A stretch of 64,000 bases of DNA from JAMBLL01 sp964460075 (GTDB lineage Bacteria; Actinomycetota; Acidimicrobiia; Spongiisociales; UBA5794). Position 1 is the first letter of the stretch. Each line of letters begins with the position of its first letter. The notes beneath the pieces were generated by a model. It was not told the origin of the DNA, made no database searches, and saw nothing but the letters and a program-made list of their open reading frames with translations. The stretch is taken from NCBI GenBank assembly GCA_964460075.1, contig CAYWPC010000010.1:1-64000 (forward strand). The letters run 5' to 3'. The position numbers and the translations under genes are program-made. Of the stretch, positions 8,821 through 17,657 are shown in pieces.

Positions 8821-9265
8821 CCTTGTCTGGAAACTCCGCAAGCTGAATGAGTACTCCGTGCGCTGACCTCGGATGGATGAAGGCTTCCTTCCAGTTCTCC
8901 AAGGTGTCGTCGAACCTGGTGACGAGGAAGCCGAGGGCAACCGCACGCTCGGTGGCTTCGATGATGTCGGTTACCTTGAACGTCAGGTGGTGGAGGCCTT
9001 CTCCACGTTCGTCGATGAACCGCGTGATGAAGTTCGCAGGGTCAGATTCGACCGCGGCGATCAGTTCGAGACGGCCCCAACCCGGCAGGGAGTATTGGAT
9101 CCAGCGAAAGTTCTCACCTGGACCAAGTCCACTGTCGAGGTACTCGGCGCCGAGGAGAGAGATGAGCGGCGATACCGAATCGATGTCTCGTACGGCGATC
9201 GAAACGTGGTCGAAGCGCTCTACGACCTCTTCGAGACCCTCGATGGGTGAGGTTGTGTCTGTCAC
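8813..9265 (-). CDS. mce: Methylmalonyl-CoA epimerase (VOC family)
   Basis: 150 residues with the paired VOC beta-alpha-beta modules: RFDHVSIAVRDID at the start (metal His), GEGLHHLTFKVTDI in the middle (metal His) and HGVLIQLAEF at the end (metal Glu would be in this strand, here Gln). The arrangement matches methylmalonyl/ethylmalonyl-CoA epimerases, which interconvert (R)- and (S)-methylmalonyl-CoA in propionyl-CoA metabolism. It overlaps the permease stop by 4 bp upstream and the CofC start by 8 bp downstream. Mutase and propionyl-CoA carboxylase genes are not in this window. Confidence 0.75.
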   Translation of the reverse strand: MTDTTSPIEGLEEVVERFDHVSIAVRDIDSVSPLISLLGAEYLDSGLGPGENFRWIQYSLPGWGRLELIAAVESDPANFITRFIDERGEGLHHLTFKVTDIIEATERAVALGFLVTRFDDTLENWKEAFIHPRSAHGVLIQLAEFPDKDD

Positions 9266-10071
9266 GGTGTTGCAATCCTTCGCTCATACCATTGCAGGAC
9301 CAGGCTGAGAGAGACCGTCAGTGCAAGGTACATGGCTGCGAGGATCATGAACCCTGCAAAGAATTGGAAGCTTCGGCCCGTCCACAGCTTCGTCATCTGC
9401 GTGAGCTCCCGGACGGCGAGAATGGACACCAAAGACGAGTCCTTGAGCAGGGCTATTAGGTCGTTGCCCAACGCAGGCATGACGTTCTTGATGGCCTGAG
9501 GCCACACGATAAGGCGAAACACCTGAACCGTGTTCAGTCCCATCGACATGCCAGCCTCTCGCTGGCCTATGTGCACAGACTCGATGCCTGCACGAAAGAC
9601 CTCGGCAATGAACGCGGCGTAGATCAGCCCTACGGCGATCGTCGTTTTGAACGTGTTGGATGCAAAGAACGACTGGGGAGATACTCCGATGAGAGAGATG
9701 AACCACGGGACGATGACGAGACCGAACATGAATATCGTGACGAGGACCGGAATGCCGCGTATCAGCTCGATGTAGAACGTAGCGAGATTGCGTAGGACGA
9801 CGTTCTCCGACATCCGGCCGAGAGCAACGGCGAGTCCGAGGATCATCGCGACAATGAATCCACCTGCTGTCACAGAGAGGGTGAGGGTGACGCCGTCCTT
9901 GATGAAGTCGTATCCCTGGTTCCAGGTGTCGTCGGTGAGTAGCTTGAACACAGGGAACGCGATGACCGCGAGGATACCGAGGAACCACCACGGGAATCCA
10001 GACCACTCGTATCTGACCTTGGCACCCGGTGGCGTGGGATCGGTTCCGATCGATGGTTCGAACGTTGTCAT
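9262..10071 (-). CDS. Amino-acid ABC transporter permease (HisM/GlnP type)
   Basis: 269 residues with an N-terminal cytoplasmic stretch and about five membrane spans. The inner-membrane permease loop EVFRAGIESVHIGQREAGMS followed by LGLN-type residues is the EAA motif that docks to the ATPase. ELIRGIPVLVTIFMFG is characteristic of polar amino-acid permeases. The binding lipoprotein gene lies about 100 bp upstream and is separated by a strong hairpin. No partner ATPase gene is adjacent; the gene is instead followed, with a 4-bp overlap, by methylmalonyl-CoA epimerase. Confidence 0.85.
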   Translation of the reverse strand: MTTFEPSIGTDPTPPGAKVRYEWSGFPWWFLGILAVIAFPVFKLLTDDTWNQGYDFIKDGVTLTLSVTAGGFIVAMILGLAVALGRMSENVVLRNLATFYIELIRGIPVLVTIFMFGLVIVPWFISLIGVSPQSFFASNTFKTTIAVGLIYAAFIAEVFRAGIESVHIGQREAGMSMGLNTVQVFRLIVWPQAIKNVMPALGNDLIALLKDSSLVSILAVRELTQMTKLWTGRSFQFFAGFMILAAMYLALTVSLSLVLQWYERRIATP

Positions 10072-10118
10072 CGTGTCCTCGCTATTGGTGAACTGAAGTT
10101 AGTTGATGGGAACGAGCG

Positions 10119-10145
10119 AAGGGGTCGGGTTGAACCCGACCCCTT
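10119..10145 (-). terminator. Hairpin between binding-protein and permease genes (attenuator-like)
   Basis: The 12-bp perfect stem AAGGGGTCGGGT / ACCCGACCCCTT has a TGA loop. It lies in the gap between the solute-binding protein stop and the permease start on the minus strand, with only a weak T-run. Such hairpins commonly terminate part of the transcription, or stabilise the upstream mRNA, so that the binding protein is made in excess of the permease. Confidence 0.65.
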
Positions 10146-10172
10146 GTCGCATTTAGATGGCGAACCGATCGC

Positions 10173-10940
10173 CTATTCCTCGAAGTTGACGAACCACTTC
10201 GTGATCAGTTTTTCCATCGTTCCGTCTGACTTCATGTCTGCAATGGCCGTGTTGACCGCTGCCGTGAGCTCTGAGCCCTTAGGGAAGATGAACCCGAGTG
10301 GGTCAGACTGGAGATCGTCAGCGAGCAGCTTGGTCTGGTCTGCGTTGACGCCGAGATATCCCTGTCCTGCTACATCGTCGATGATCACAGCATCCACGTC
10401 ACCGGCGATCAGTGCCTGCACGGCGACACCGAACTGGTCGAATGCATCGATGCGGGCCTCACCAACGAGCTCTGAGCCGAGCTCGTAGTTGGTTGTGCCC
10501 ACCTGCGTTCCGAGTCGGTAGTCGCCGGACTGGAAATCAGCCAGGTTGGAGAAACGGGTCTCATCAGTGCGAACCATCAGCTTCTGGATCGTGGTCATGT
10601 ACGGATCGGAGTAGTCAACGACTTTCTTGCGTTCATCCGTGATCGAGATGCCGTCGGCCGCGACGTCATACACGCCTTGCCCTGTCTCTTCGATGACCGC
10701 TGGCCAGCCAGCCTCGACGAACGTAGGTTCGCAGCCGATCCGGTTGCAGATCTCAGCGAAGATGTCGTAGTCGAAGCCCGCACCATTTCCGTTGGAGTCG
10801 ATGTAGTTGAACGGTGTGTACGCGTTCTCGACACCGACCTTGATCTCGCCGAAGTCACCGCCGCTGTCGCTGCTGGAGCAGGCCGAAGCGACCAATGCCA
10901 GTGCGAGGGCAACGACGAGGATGCGGATTGTCTTCTTCAT
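10173..10940 (-). CDS. Amino-acid ABC transporter substrate-binding lipoprotein
   Basis: 255 residues. The N-terminus is a lipoprotein signal: KKTIRI, a hydrophobic core, and lipobox VASACSSSD. The mature part is a family-3 solute-binding protein: KVGVENAYTPFNYIDSNGNG, GFDYDIFAEICNRIG, VDYSDPYMTT. It would capture a polar amino acid outside the membrane for the permease encoded next. The ATG at 10940 has a strong Shine-Dalgarno (GGAGGACAC); the longer frame upstream runs antisense into pyruvate kinase and is not real. Confidence 0.9.
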   Translation of the reverse strand: MKKTIRILVVALALALVASACSSSDSGGDFGEIKVGVENAYTPFNYIDSNGNGAGFDYDIFAEICNRIGCEPTFVEAGWPAVIEETGQGVYDVAADGISITDERKKVVDYSDPYMTTIQKLMVRTDETRFSNLADFQSGDYRLGTQVGTTNYELGSELVGEARIDAFDQFGVAVQALIAGDVDAVIIDDVAGQGYLGVNADQTKLLADDLQSDPLGFIFPKGSELTAAVNTAIADMKSDGTMEKLITKWFVNFEE

Positions 10941-11058
10941 GAATGTGTCCTCCATTGATGTAGCAACCGTGCGCGGATCTACGGTACTCGCTTTTGGTGC
11001 GGTTCGGAAGTGGGTATGTGGGTATGCTCGGATCGCTGTCGGCTCTAATGTGGGTGTG

Positions 11059-12483
11059 ATGCAGCGCAAGACCAAGATCATCGCCACGCTCGGCCCGGCC
11101 ACCGACTCGCGTGACATGATCGAGAAACTCGCTGCACGTGGCATGAATGTCGCGAGGCTCAACTTCTCCCACGGTGAGCACGAAGAGCATGTGAGGCGTT
11201 GCGACCTCGTCCGCCAGGTCGCCTCGGATATGGACGTTTCGATCGCCGTGATGCAGGACATTCAGGGACCCAAAATCCGTGTAGGGACATTTCCCGGTGG
11301 ATCGGCGATTCTCGAATCGGGTTCGGTGGTGCGTCTGCATCCTGGAAGCGGGGATGGAGATCCAGAGAACGTGTACATAGCGTATCTCGAAGATGTCGAG
11401 ATGAGTGTTGAAGGCAAGATCATGCTCGCAGACGGCCTCATCGAACTCGAAGCGACGAAGGTGTCATCTGAGGGCATCACGGCGAAAGTACTCGGAGGAG
11501 GAGAGCTCAAGGATCACAAAGGGGCCTCATTCCCTGGAGCCAGGACACAGATACCGATCGTTACCGCAAAGGATGAGGTAGATCTCGCCCTCGGCGCGCA
11601 ACTCGGCGTCGATCTCGTCGCAGCATCTTTCGTCAACACCGGGCGCGACATTCGCACGGTGCGTGACGTTGTCGGCTCGACACCGATCATCGCGAAGATC
11701 GAGACGGCCCTTGGATACATGAACCTCGACGGGATCCTGGACGAAGCAGCTGGGGCGATGGTGGCCCGAGGCGATCTGGGCGTTGAGCTTTCACTCGAGT
11801 CGGTACCTCGAGCACAGAATGAGATCGTGCACAGAACCAATGCAGCCGCCCGCATATCGATTGTTGCAACGGAGATGCTCGAGTCGATGATCAGCAGCCC
11901 GCGTCCAACGCGTGCAGAGGTGACCGATGTGTATCGATCGGTGATCGACGGTGTCGACGCCGTGATGTTGTCGGCCGAGACCGCAGTCGGTGCGTTTCCG
12001 ACACGCGCTGTTCGACTCATGGCGAACATCTGTGTAGAGGCAGAGAGGTCCGCCGAGTATGGGAGATCGTCAGACATCTCCAATCTGTCACATGGCGCGG
12101 TCTTTGCGTCTGCAACGGCGGAAGCGGCTGTGGACACGGCAGACAGGCTCGGCATTGCGACCATCGTTGCGTTCACCGAGTCAGGTACGACGGCGCGCCT
12201 TCTCGCTAAATACCGTCCGCACGCCCACATTTTCGCGTTTACGCCGATTATCGGCGCGTATCGCCGCATGGCGATGTACGGCGGTGTGACACCGATGCTC
12301 GTCGACCGTGTCGAATCTACAGACGAGATGATCGCCACCGCTGAAGGCGAGCTGCTTCGACGCAGCCTCGTGGATCAGGGAGAAGGCGTCGTCATGGTCG
12401 CAGGTGTCCCACCGAATCAGTTGGCGTCTACGAACCTCATGAAACTGCACGTCGTGGGCTCAGGTGACACACTCGGCAGGTAG
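11059..12483 (+). CDS. pyk: Pyruvate kinase
   Basis: 474 residues, standard for the family. KIIATLGPATDS and MNVARLNFSHG open the TIM barrel; IIAKIET carries the catalytic Lys; MVARGDLGVE is the metal-binding signature; ATEMLESMI and MLSAETAVGAFP follow; the C-terminal allosteric domain starts at about residue 340. It converts phosphoenolpyruvate and ADP to pyruvate and ATP. The ATG at 11059 is directly preceded by an in-frame GTG. TATGCT, about 25 bp upstream, could be its -10 box. It is divergent from the binding-protein gene. Confidence 0.95.
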   Translation: MQRKTKIIATLGPATDSRDMIEKLAARGMNVARLNFSHGEHEEHVRRCDLVRQVASDMDVSIAVMQDIQGPKIRVGTFPGGSAILESGSVVRLHPGSGDGDPENVYIAYLEDVEMSVEGKIMLADGLIELEATKVSSEGITAKVLGGGELKDHKGASFPGARTQIPIVTAKDEVDLALGAQLGVDLVAASFVNTGRDIRTVRDVVGSTPIIAKIETALGYMNLDGILDEAAGAMVARGDLGVELSLESVPRAQNEIVHRTNAAARISIVATEMLESMISSPRPTRAEVTDVYRSVIDGVDAVMLSAETAVGAFPTRAVRLMANICVEAERSAEYGRSSDISNLSHGAVFASATAEAAVDTADRLGIATIVAFTESGTTARLLAKYRPHAHIFAFTPIIGAYRRMAMYGGVTPMLVDRVESTDEMIATAEGELLRRSLVDQGEGVVMVAGVPPNQLASTNLMKLHVVGSGDTLGR

Positions 12484-12540
12484 TCACCATGCGACCGGCA
12501 CGTCGGTGGGAACGATCCGATGCGTCTTGGCTATCGGCCG

Positions 12541-14529
12541 TCAGCCGGAGTACACGCCGACCGTGAGGGTGATCGTTGTTCCCGGCTGCACCCACTCATC
12601 TCTCGCGGGGTCCTGGGCAAGGACGATGTTGTCGTTGGAGTGAGCATTGACGCTCTTGAGCTGCTTGGCAGCGAGCATGCCCTGATTCTCGAGAGCGGTG
12701 AGTGCCTGTTCCCAGGTCTTCCCGACCACTGAGCTCAACTGCACAGGACAATCAACCGGTTCCCCTGTGACCTCGCATGGATGGACAGTCCATTTCTCGG
12801 ACAGAGGTCGATACCGCCAGTCGAGGTTCAGGTCCGTCTCGGTGCGCCCGTCTGGATAGGTGACGATGCGATCGACGTGGATCTTGAAGCCGTCGATGCC
12901 GTTGCGTTCCTTCCTCTGTTCTCCAGGAGCGAGCTCGCCTTCTTCATCGGCGACGAATTCGACGGTGAACGGGACGATGTCCTCCTTTTCGCCAGCCACC
13001 GACTCGCACGTGCGACCACCGTTGTCGCCATACATCTTGACCGTGATCGACGTTGGTGTATATGCAGTCTTGATGATGACCGGAAAATCGGTGTTGTTGC
13101 GAAACTTCACATCGGGTTTGGGGAATCCGAGCGTTGCTTCTCGGCCGGCTGGGTATCGCGTGAAAGACAGGGAGTGGGGGCGATGTTCGATGTCTTCGAG
13201 GCATGAGAAGAATACAGCGTTGAACAGTGTCGTTCCGAATTGGCTCACGCCGCCACCGATATTCGCAGGATTGTCGCAGCAATAGGGTTGACCGTTGATG
13301 ATTGCGGGAGCAGCGACGTATCCGCCCTGCTCCGTTCGCTTGCCGACGTGATCGTTTATCGACCACTCGTCGCCTGGGAGCACGATCGCTCCGTCGACAT
13401 CGTCTGCCATCTGCTGGATGTTGATGACCCGAGGCTGGTTGGCCGGGTGCTCAGTTGTGAATCCAGCGAGCGGCTTGAGCGTGGTGAACGCCTGAGCGTC
13501 TTGTGTCGTGAATGCCGGTTCTGCCCCTACGAGTACAGGAAATTCACCCATTCCCGATCCCATGGCTGCCTGTTTCATCTCGTCCAGAAGCGCTTCTGTG
13601 TCGAGCAACGTCCCGTTTCGGCTCGGGATGATCGCAAACTCATCCGTTTCGAGGTCGATATCGAAGCGAGCATCGACAGGCTCGACCTCGTATTCGGGTC
13701 GTCGCACGTCGAGAATCTCGAGCACCCGGTCTTCGTCGAACGTGACCTCGATTGCGTCTCCCTGCGGCGTGACTTCCGCTCGTACAGCAGTCGTTAGCTG
13801 GTCGACGCTGAAGGTCGTTCTGAATGAGATCTCCGTCGCTCTCAACGTGATGGGCTGGGAGATCATCTGCTCCATCTCAGCTCGGGCAGCGTCGATTTGT
13901 TCATTGGTGAGCCCTGGGCTCTCGGCAATGACAGGTATATCGGCATCTGCCTTGTCGAGCGTCGACATCACGTCCTTGATGGTCGTGAATGCCGAGGGGC
14001 GATCGATCGCTTCTCCCTCCCTTGGATATTCGGCAACCACGCCATGGTCGACGATCGTGAGGGAACCGTTGAACGCCGGATCCTGAATAGCTGCCGCCTC
14101 CCACGCATCGACTGCGACACCGATGGCGACGTCATCGAATGCAACACGAAGCGGAACACTGTTCGACGACGAGAACGACCGAATCCACGACACGAAATCT
14201 CCGATAAGCCCGTCAGAGCGCCCAATAGCGAATGCGGCATCGACAGCGGAGCGGACATCGGCCTTGAGCCCTATCGAGATCGGGCTCAACTTGAACACGA
14301 CGCCGTTGACGGTGAATACGCCTGTGCTCGACCGCAACTCGTTCTCGTATGCCGAAACTGCGAGGGATGCGTCGCTCAGGTTGAGCCCACCGACGGGTAC
14401 GCCGGCGATGGTCACGTTTCGTTCGATTGTCTCTGAGGACGCAACCCGGTCTGCGACGTAGATGGCGAGAGGGAGCAGCAGGATTGCCAGGGGAACGACA
14501 ATGAATAAGGTTCTGCGTGGCGGCTTCAT
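12541..14529 (-). CDS. VanW family protein with PASTA domain (copy 1)
   Basis: 662 residues: one N-terminal membrane anchor (RRTLFIVVPLAILLLPLAIY), extracellular repeats of the peptidoglycan-binding-4 type (for example FTVNGVVFKLSPISIGL), the VanW domain (GGGVSQFGTTLFNAVFF, FTRYPAGREATLGFPKPDV) and a C-terminal PASTA-like module ending TLTVGVYSG. VanW proteins are linked to cell-wall modification, with unknown chemistry; PASTA modules bind peptidoglycan. It lies directly downstream of a paralogue on the same strand. The ATG at 14529 was chosen because the signal anchor begins there. Confidence 0.85.
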   Translation of the reverse strand: MKPPRRTLFIVVPLAILLLPLAIYVADRVASSETIERNVTIAGVPVGGLNLSDASLAVSAYENELRSSTGVFTVNGVVFKLSPISIGLKADVRSAVDAAFAIGRSDGLIGDFVSWIRSFSSSNSVPLRVAFDDVAIGVAVDAWEAAAIQDPAFNGSLTIVDHGVVAEYPREGEAIDRPSAFTTIKDVMSTLDKADADIPVIAESPGLTNEQIDAARAEMEQMISQPITLRATEISFRTTFSVDQLTTAVRAEVTPQGDAIEVTFDEDRVLEILDVRRPEYEVEPVDARFDIDLETDEFAIIPSRNGTLLDTEALLDEMKQAAMGSGMGEFPVLVGAEPAFTTQDAQAFTTLKPLAGFTTEHPANQPRVINIQQMADDVDGAIVLPGDEWSINDHVGKRTEQGGYVAAPAIINGQPYCCDNPANIGGGVSQFGTTLFNAVFFSCLEDIEHRPHSLSFTRYPAGREATLGFPKPDVKFRNNTDFPVIIKTAYTPTSITVKMYGDNGGRTCESVAGEKEDIVPFTVEFVADEEGELAPGEQRKERNGIDGFKIHVDRIVTYPDGRTETDLNLDWRYRPLSEKWTVHPCEVTGEPVDCPVQLSSVVGKTWEQALTALENQGMLAAKQLKSVNAHSNDNIVLAQDPARDEWVQPGTTITLTVGVYSG

Positions 14530-14629
14530 GAACGTTTCACGGTGGAGGAGCTGTGGACAGCAAGTGTAGGAAGGCGTACCGAGAATTCTGGGCACCTGCC
14601 GGTCCCGCGGCGCCAGGGATCAGGGACGT

Positions 14630-16690
14630 TTAGCCTCCGCCCGTGTAGTTGCCTACGACAATCGTGACGGTCCCCCCGAGATCTTGAAACTCGGCAGGGG
14701 TCACGGAGAGAACGATGCCGTCCTCAGCGACCTCGGTCGTGTCCTGGGGACTCACCTCGACGATGAATCCTGCTGCCGTCAAGATACTCGACGCGTCTGC
14801 CGTGGTGAGACCTGACACTGCAGGGATTGCAACGGGGCAGACGCCGTCGCCACCGACCCGTTCATCACATGCGTTGAGCAATATGACGTTCTTTGCGCCT
14901 CTGTACCGCCAGAAGAACTTCTCACGCTTTATCTCGTTGCCGTCAGCGTCGTAGAAGATGCGCCAGTTCGTGATGCTCCAGCCACCGGAGCCCTTCGACT
15001 TTATCTCTTCTTCCCCTGGGGCGACGACACCGTCGGGATCGACCTTGTACATGACGACCGGTGGCGTGAGGTTCGACCGTGCGGAGCGTTCGGTGCCACA
15101 GGTTTTTCCCTCTTGGTTACCGAAGAACGTCATGGTGATCGAATGTTCGGTGTAGGAGCCCTTGATGATGACAGGAGCGTTCGAGTCGTTTTCGAACGCG
15201 ACGTCCGGTTTGGGGTACCCGAGCGTCGCCTCTCGGCCTTCTGGGTACTTCGAGAAGTAGATGCTGTGAGGCTGACTTACGACATCCTTGTAGCACCCGA
15301 AATAGATGGCGTTGAAGATCGTCGTACCGAACTGGCTCACACCTCCGCCGATGTTGACCGTGTCCTGCCCACACGCCAGCTCGCCGCTGACGATCGCGCA
15401 GTCGTATTTGAAGCCCTTCTCCAAGGTGCGCTGTCCGATGAATTCGTTGACGGAGAACGTTTCGCCCGGCCACACGATCGCGCCGTCAACGAGGTCCGCC
15501 ATCAGGCGGATGTTATCTGCACGGTTCCTGCCAGGCATGTAGGTGGTGAATTCGGACACCTCGTACAGATCCCCGTAGGCCTGGGCGTCTGCGGTCGTGA
15601 AGTCAGCCTCCGGCGTGAGATCGAGCGGTAAGAATCCCGTACCATCGCCGAGCGCCGCCTTCTCGACTGCAGCGAACACGTCGTCGACGTTGACCGACGT
15701 TCCAGACAACGACGGCACGAGTTCGATCGTGTCGTTGAGCGGGAGACCGTCAACGCCCGGTGGCCGTGGCGGGTCTGGGATCTCGAAGTTCTCGTTCCAC
15801 GGTTCTGTGTCGTCGACGAGGACGATGTCCCAGCGAGCATCCGTTGGTGGTACCTCGAGACTGCTCCTCGCCCGTTCGATGAGTGGTGCAATGACAGACC
15901 GATCGATGGAGAACTCGAAGTCGGCGCTGCCGTTGGTTGCAACCTTCACGTTGAGCGAGCGGGCTGTGTTGAACGAGTTGACCGCGAAGGTGAATCCGTA
16001 GGTGTCATTGACGAGTTCGACACCCCTGGTGATGATCGACTCTGCTCGTTGGGCCGCAGCGTCGATGTCGGCACGCGTGTGCACAGGAGTCGTTATCGCA
16101 GTCGGAAGCACGATCGTCTTCGCTGACCCTGCCACGAGTGCCGCCTTGATCAGGTCTATCGACACCTTGCGGTCGAGAGCCTCACCGGTCGTGGGGTACT
16201 TCGTGACAGCTCGCTGATTGAGAATGTCGATGGCGCCTTCGAACGCGGGATTCGGTATGGCTGTCTGCTCCCACTGGGTGAATAGGTCGTCGAGAAGGTC
16301 CTCGTCGATGGATGCGGTCACCGGCACGTCGACCTCGTCGGAGAATGCCTTCAACCAATCGGTTACGCCGTTCTTGTATTGCTCCATTGCGAGGGAGACT
16401 GCCGCCTCGGTGTCGAAGGTGAGGTTGACCTCGTCTGGTCGCAGCATGAACGTGGTGCCGTTCACTTCGATGATCGCGGTGTTGGCAAGAAGATCCGCCG
16501 TGTATGCGTCGACTGCGGCGGTGGCCTCGGCCTCTGTGTATCTGGCGACGTCGATACCGGAAATCGAAACATTTCGAGCGACCTTATCTGAGGCGGACGC
16601 GCTGTCCATGAAATAGACGGTCAAGGGCAGGAGCAGTATCAACGCTGGAACCGCGATGAGGAGAAGTATTCTTGATTTCGGGGTTGCCAT
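14630..16690 (-). CDS. VanW family protein with PASTA domain (copy 2)
   Basis: 686 residues with the same plan as its neighbour: N-terminal anchor (ILLLIAVPALILLLPLTVYF), repeated peptidoglycan-binding-like units, VanW domain (GGGVSQFGTTIFNAIYFG, FSKYPEGREATLGYPKPDV) and a C-terminal PASTA module (IPAVSGLTTADASSILTAAG) ending in TIVVGNYTGGG. It shares the VanW core with copy 1 but the repeats are well diverged, so this is an old tandem duplication. A GGAG six bases before the ATG at 16690 favours that start over the ATG four codons upstream. Confidence 0.85.
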   Translation of the reverse strand: MATPKSRILLLIAVPALILLLPLTVYFMDSASASDKVARNVSISGIDVARYTEAEATAAVDAYTADLLANTAIIEVNGTTFMLRPDEVNLTFDTEAAVSLAMEQYKNGVTDWLKAFSDEVDVPVTASIDEDLLDDLFTQWEQTAIPNPAFEGAIDILNQRAVTKYPTTGEALDRKVSIDLIKAALVAGSAKTIVLPTAITTPVHTRADIDAAAQRAESIITRGVELVNDTYGFTFAVNSFNTARSLNVKVATNGSADFEFSIDRSVIAPLIERARSSLEVPPTDARWDIVLVDDTEPWNENFEIPDPPRPPGVDGLPLNDTIELVPSLSGTSVNVDDVFAAVEKAALGDGTGFLPLDLTPEADFTTADAQAYGDLYEVSEFTTYMPGRNRADNIRLMADLVDGAIVWPGETFSVNEFIGQRTLEKGFKYDCAIVSGELACGQDTVNIGGGVSQFGTTIFNAIYFGCYKDVVSQPHSIYFSKYPEGREATLGYPKPDVAFENDSNAPVIIKGSYTEHSITMTFFGNQEGKTCGTERSARSNLTPPVVMYKVDPDGVVAPGEEEIKSKGSGGWSITNWRIFYDADGNEIKREKFFWRYRGAKNVILLNACDERVGGDGVCPVAIPAVSGLTTADASSILTAAGFIVEVSPQDTTEVAEDGIVLSVTPAEFQDLGGTVTIVVGNYTGGG

Positions 16691-16792
16691 CTCGTGCTCC
16701 ACAGAGTTCGCTTTGGCGGCGTGGCGCGAGTATATGTGTCGGCTTCAGATAGGCGTTCCCTTTCCGAGCATGACGCACGATACGATGTCGAT

Positions 16793-17563
16793 GTGACGGC
16801 ATTCGACGAACTTGGCCCAGGCGAGGCGCTCCCCGTCTCCGCGACGCTGTATGTGACGTATCTCCGTTGTCCTCAACAGGCCCTTGCACGGCTTCAAGGC
16901 GTGTACGCCCGGACCACGAGAGCGTCTTTCAAAGGCATCCTCGCACATCGAATCTTTGCTCACCATCTCGAAGAAGGGCCAATCGATCAGCACGACTTCG
17001 AGCAGGTATGTCGGCGAGAGGCCGGTGCACATCTCGGTGAGATGATGGCTTCGCTTGGCATGAAACCGTCCGAGTTTCGGGTAATGGTTGGCGAGATCGC
17101 CGAGTTGTACGAGCGATTCAATGCCGTGCCGATGGATGGATTCGTCGAGGCGGAGAAGTCGATGGAAGCCGAGCCGGTGGCGGGTGTACGTTTGCGTGGG
17201 AGGGTGGACGCAGTGTTCAACGACGCAGGGTCTGTGCGCATCGTCGACTGGAAGACGGGTTCGAACATTGGAGGTGCAGAGCCCCAGCTCGACTTCTACG
17301 CGATGATGTGGAACGAGGCGTTTGGATCGCCGCCGCAGTCGCTCGAGGCCTTGTCGATCAGAACGGGCGAGAAGATCGTCACGAGGCCAAGCAATGACGA
17401 CATCGAGCGCGTTCAGCGCGATGTCGCATTGATGATTGCCGAGCTTCGATCGGCAATCAAGGAACATCGTGAACTGCCTCGAAGGGCAGGGCCTCTCTGT
17501 TCGTGGTGCCCGCTGCTCGACGACTGCTCAGAGGGATCAGCTGCTGTGTCAATCTTGACATAG
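16793..17563 (+). CDS. PD-(D/E)XK (RecB/Cas4-type) nuclease family protein
   Basis: About 256 residues. LYVTYLRCPQQALARLQG near the start contains the first Cys of a likely Fe-S cluster; FKGILAHRIFAHHL carries the helical His; LRGRVDAVFNDAGSVRIVDWKTG is the D-x(n)-D-W-K active-site motif; the end has LCSWCPLLDDCSEG with the other Cys residues. This is the plan of RecB-like/Cas4-like nucleases. No Cas genes or CRISPR repeats are near. I prefer the GTG at 16793 because the frame back to an ATG at 16694 looks non-coding and would fill the divergent promoter gap. Confidence 0.75.
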   Translation: MTAFDELGPGEALPVSATLYVTYLRCPQQALARLQGVYARTTRASFKGILAHRIFAHHLEEGPIDQHDFEQVCRREAGAHLGEMMASLGMKPSEFRVMVGEIAELYERFNAVPMDGFVEAEKSMEAEPVAGVRLRGRVDAVFNDAGSVRIVDWKTGSNIGGAEPQLDFYAMMWNEAFGSPPQSLEALSIRTGEKIVTRPSNDDIERVQRDVALMIAELRSAIKEHRELPRRAGPLCSWCPLLDDCSEGSAAVSILT

Positions 17564-17657
17564 ATCGCCACCTGAGGTTGCGTGGCACGACGCTCTTGGT
17601 GGTGTGCACCTTCAGCTGGCGCACAGTACGACCCGTACGTGCGCCATACTCGCCGTC

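Noticed and set aside
16793..17563. Cas4 of a CRISPR system
   Set aside because: The protein has a RecB/Cas4-type nuclease motif, but there are no repeats or other cas genes in the window.
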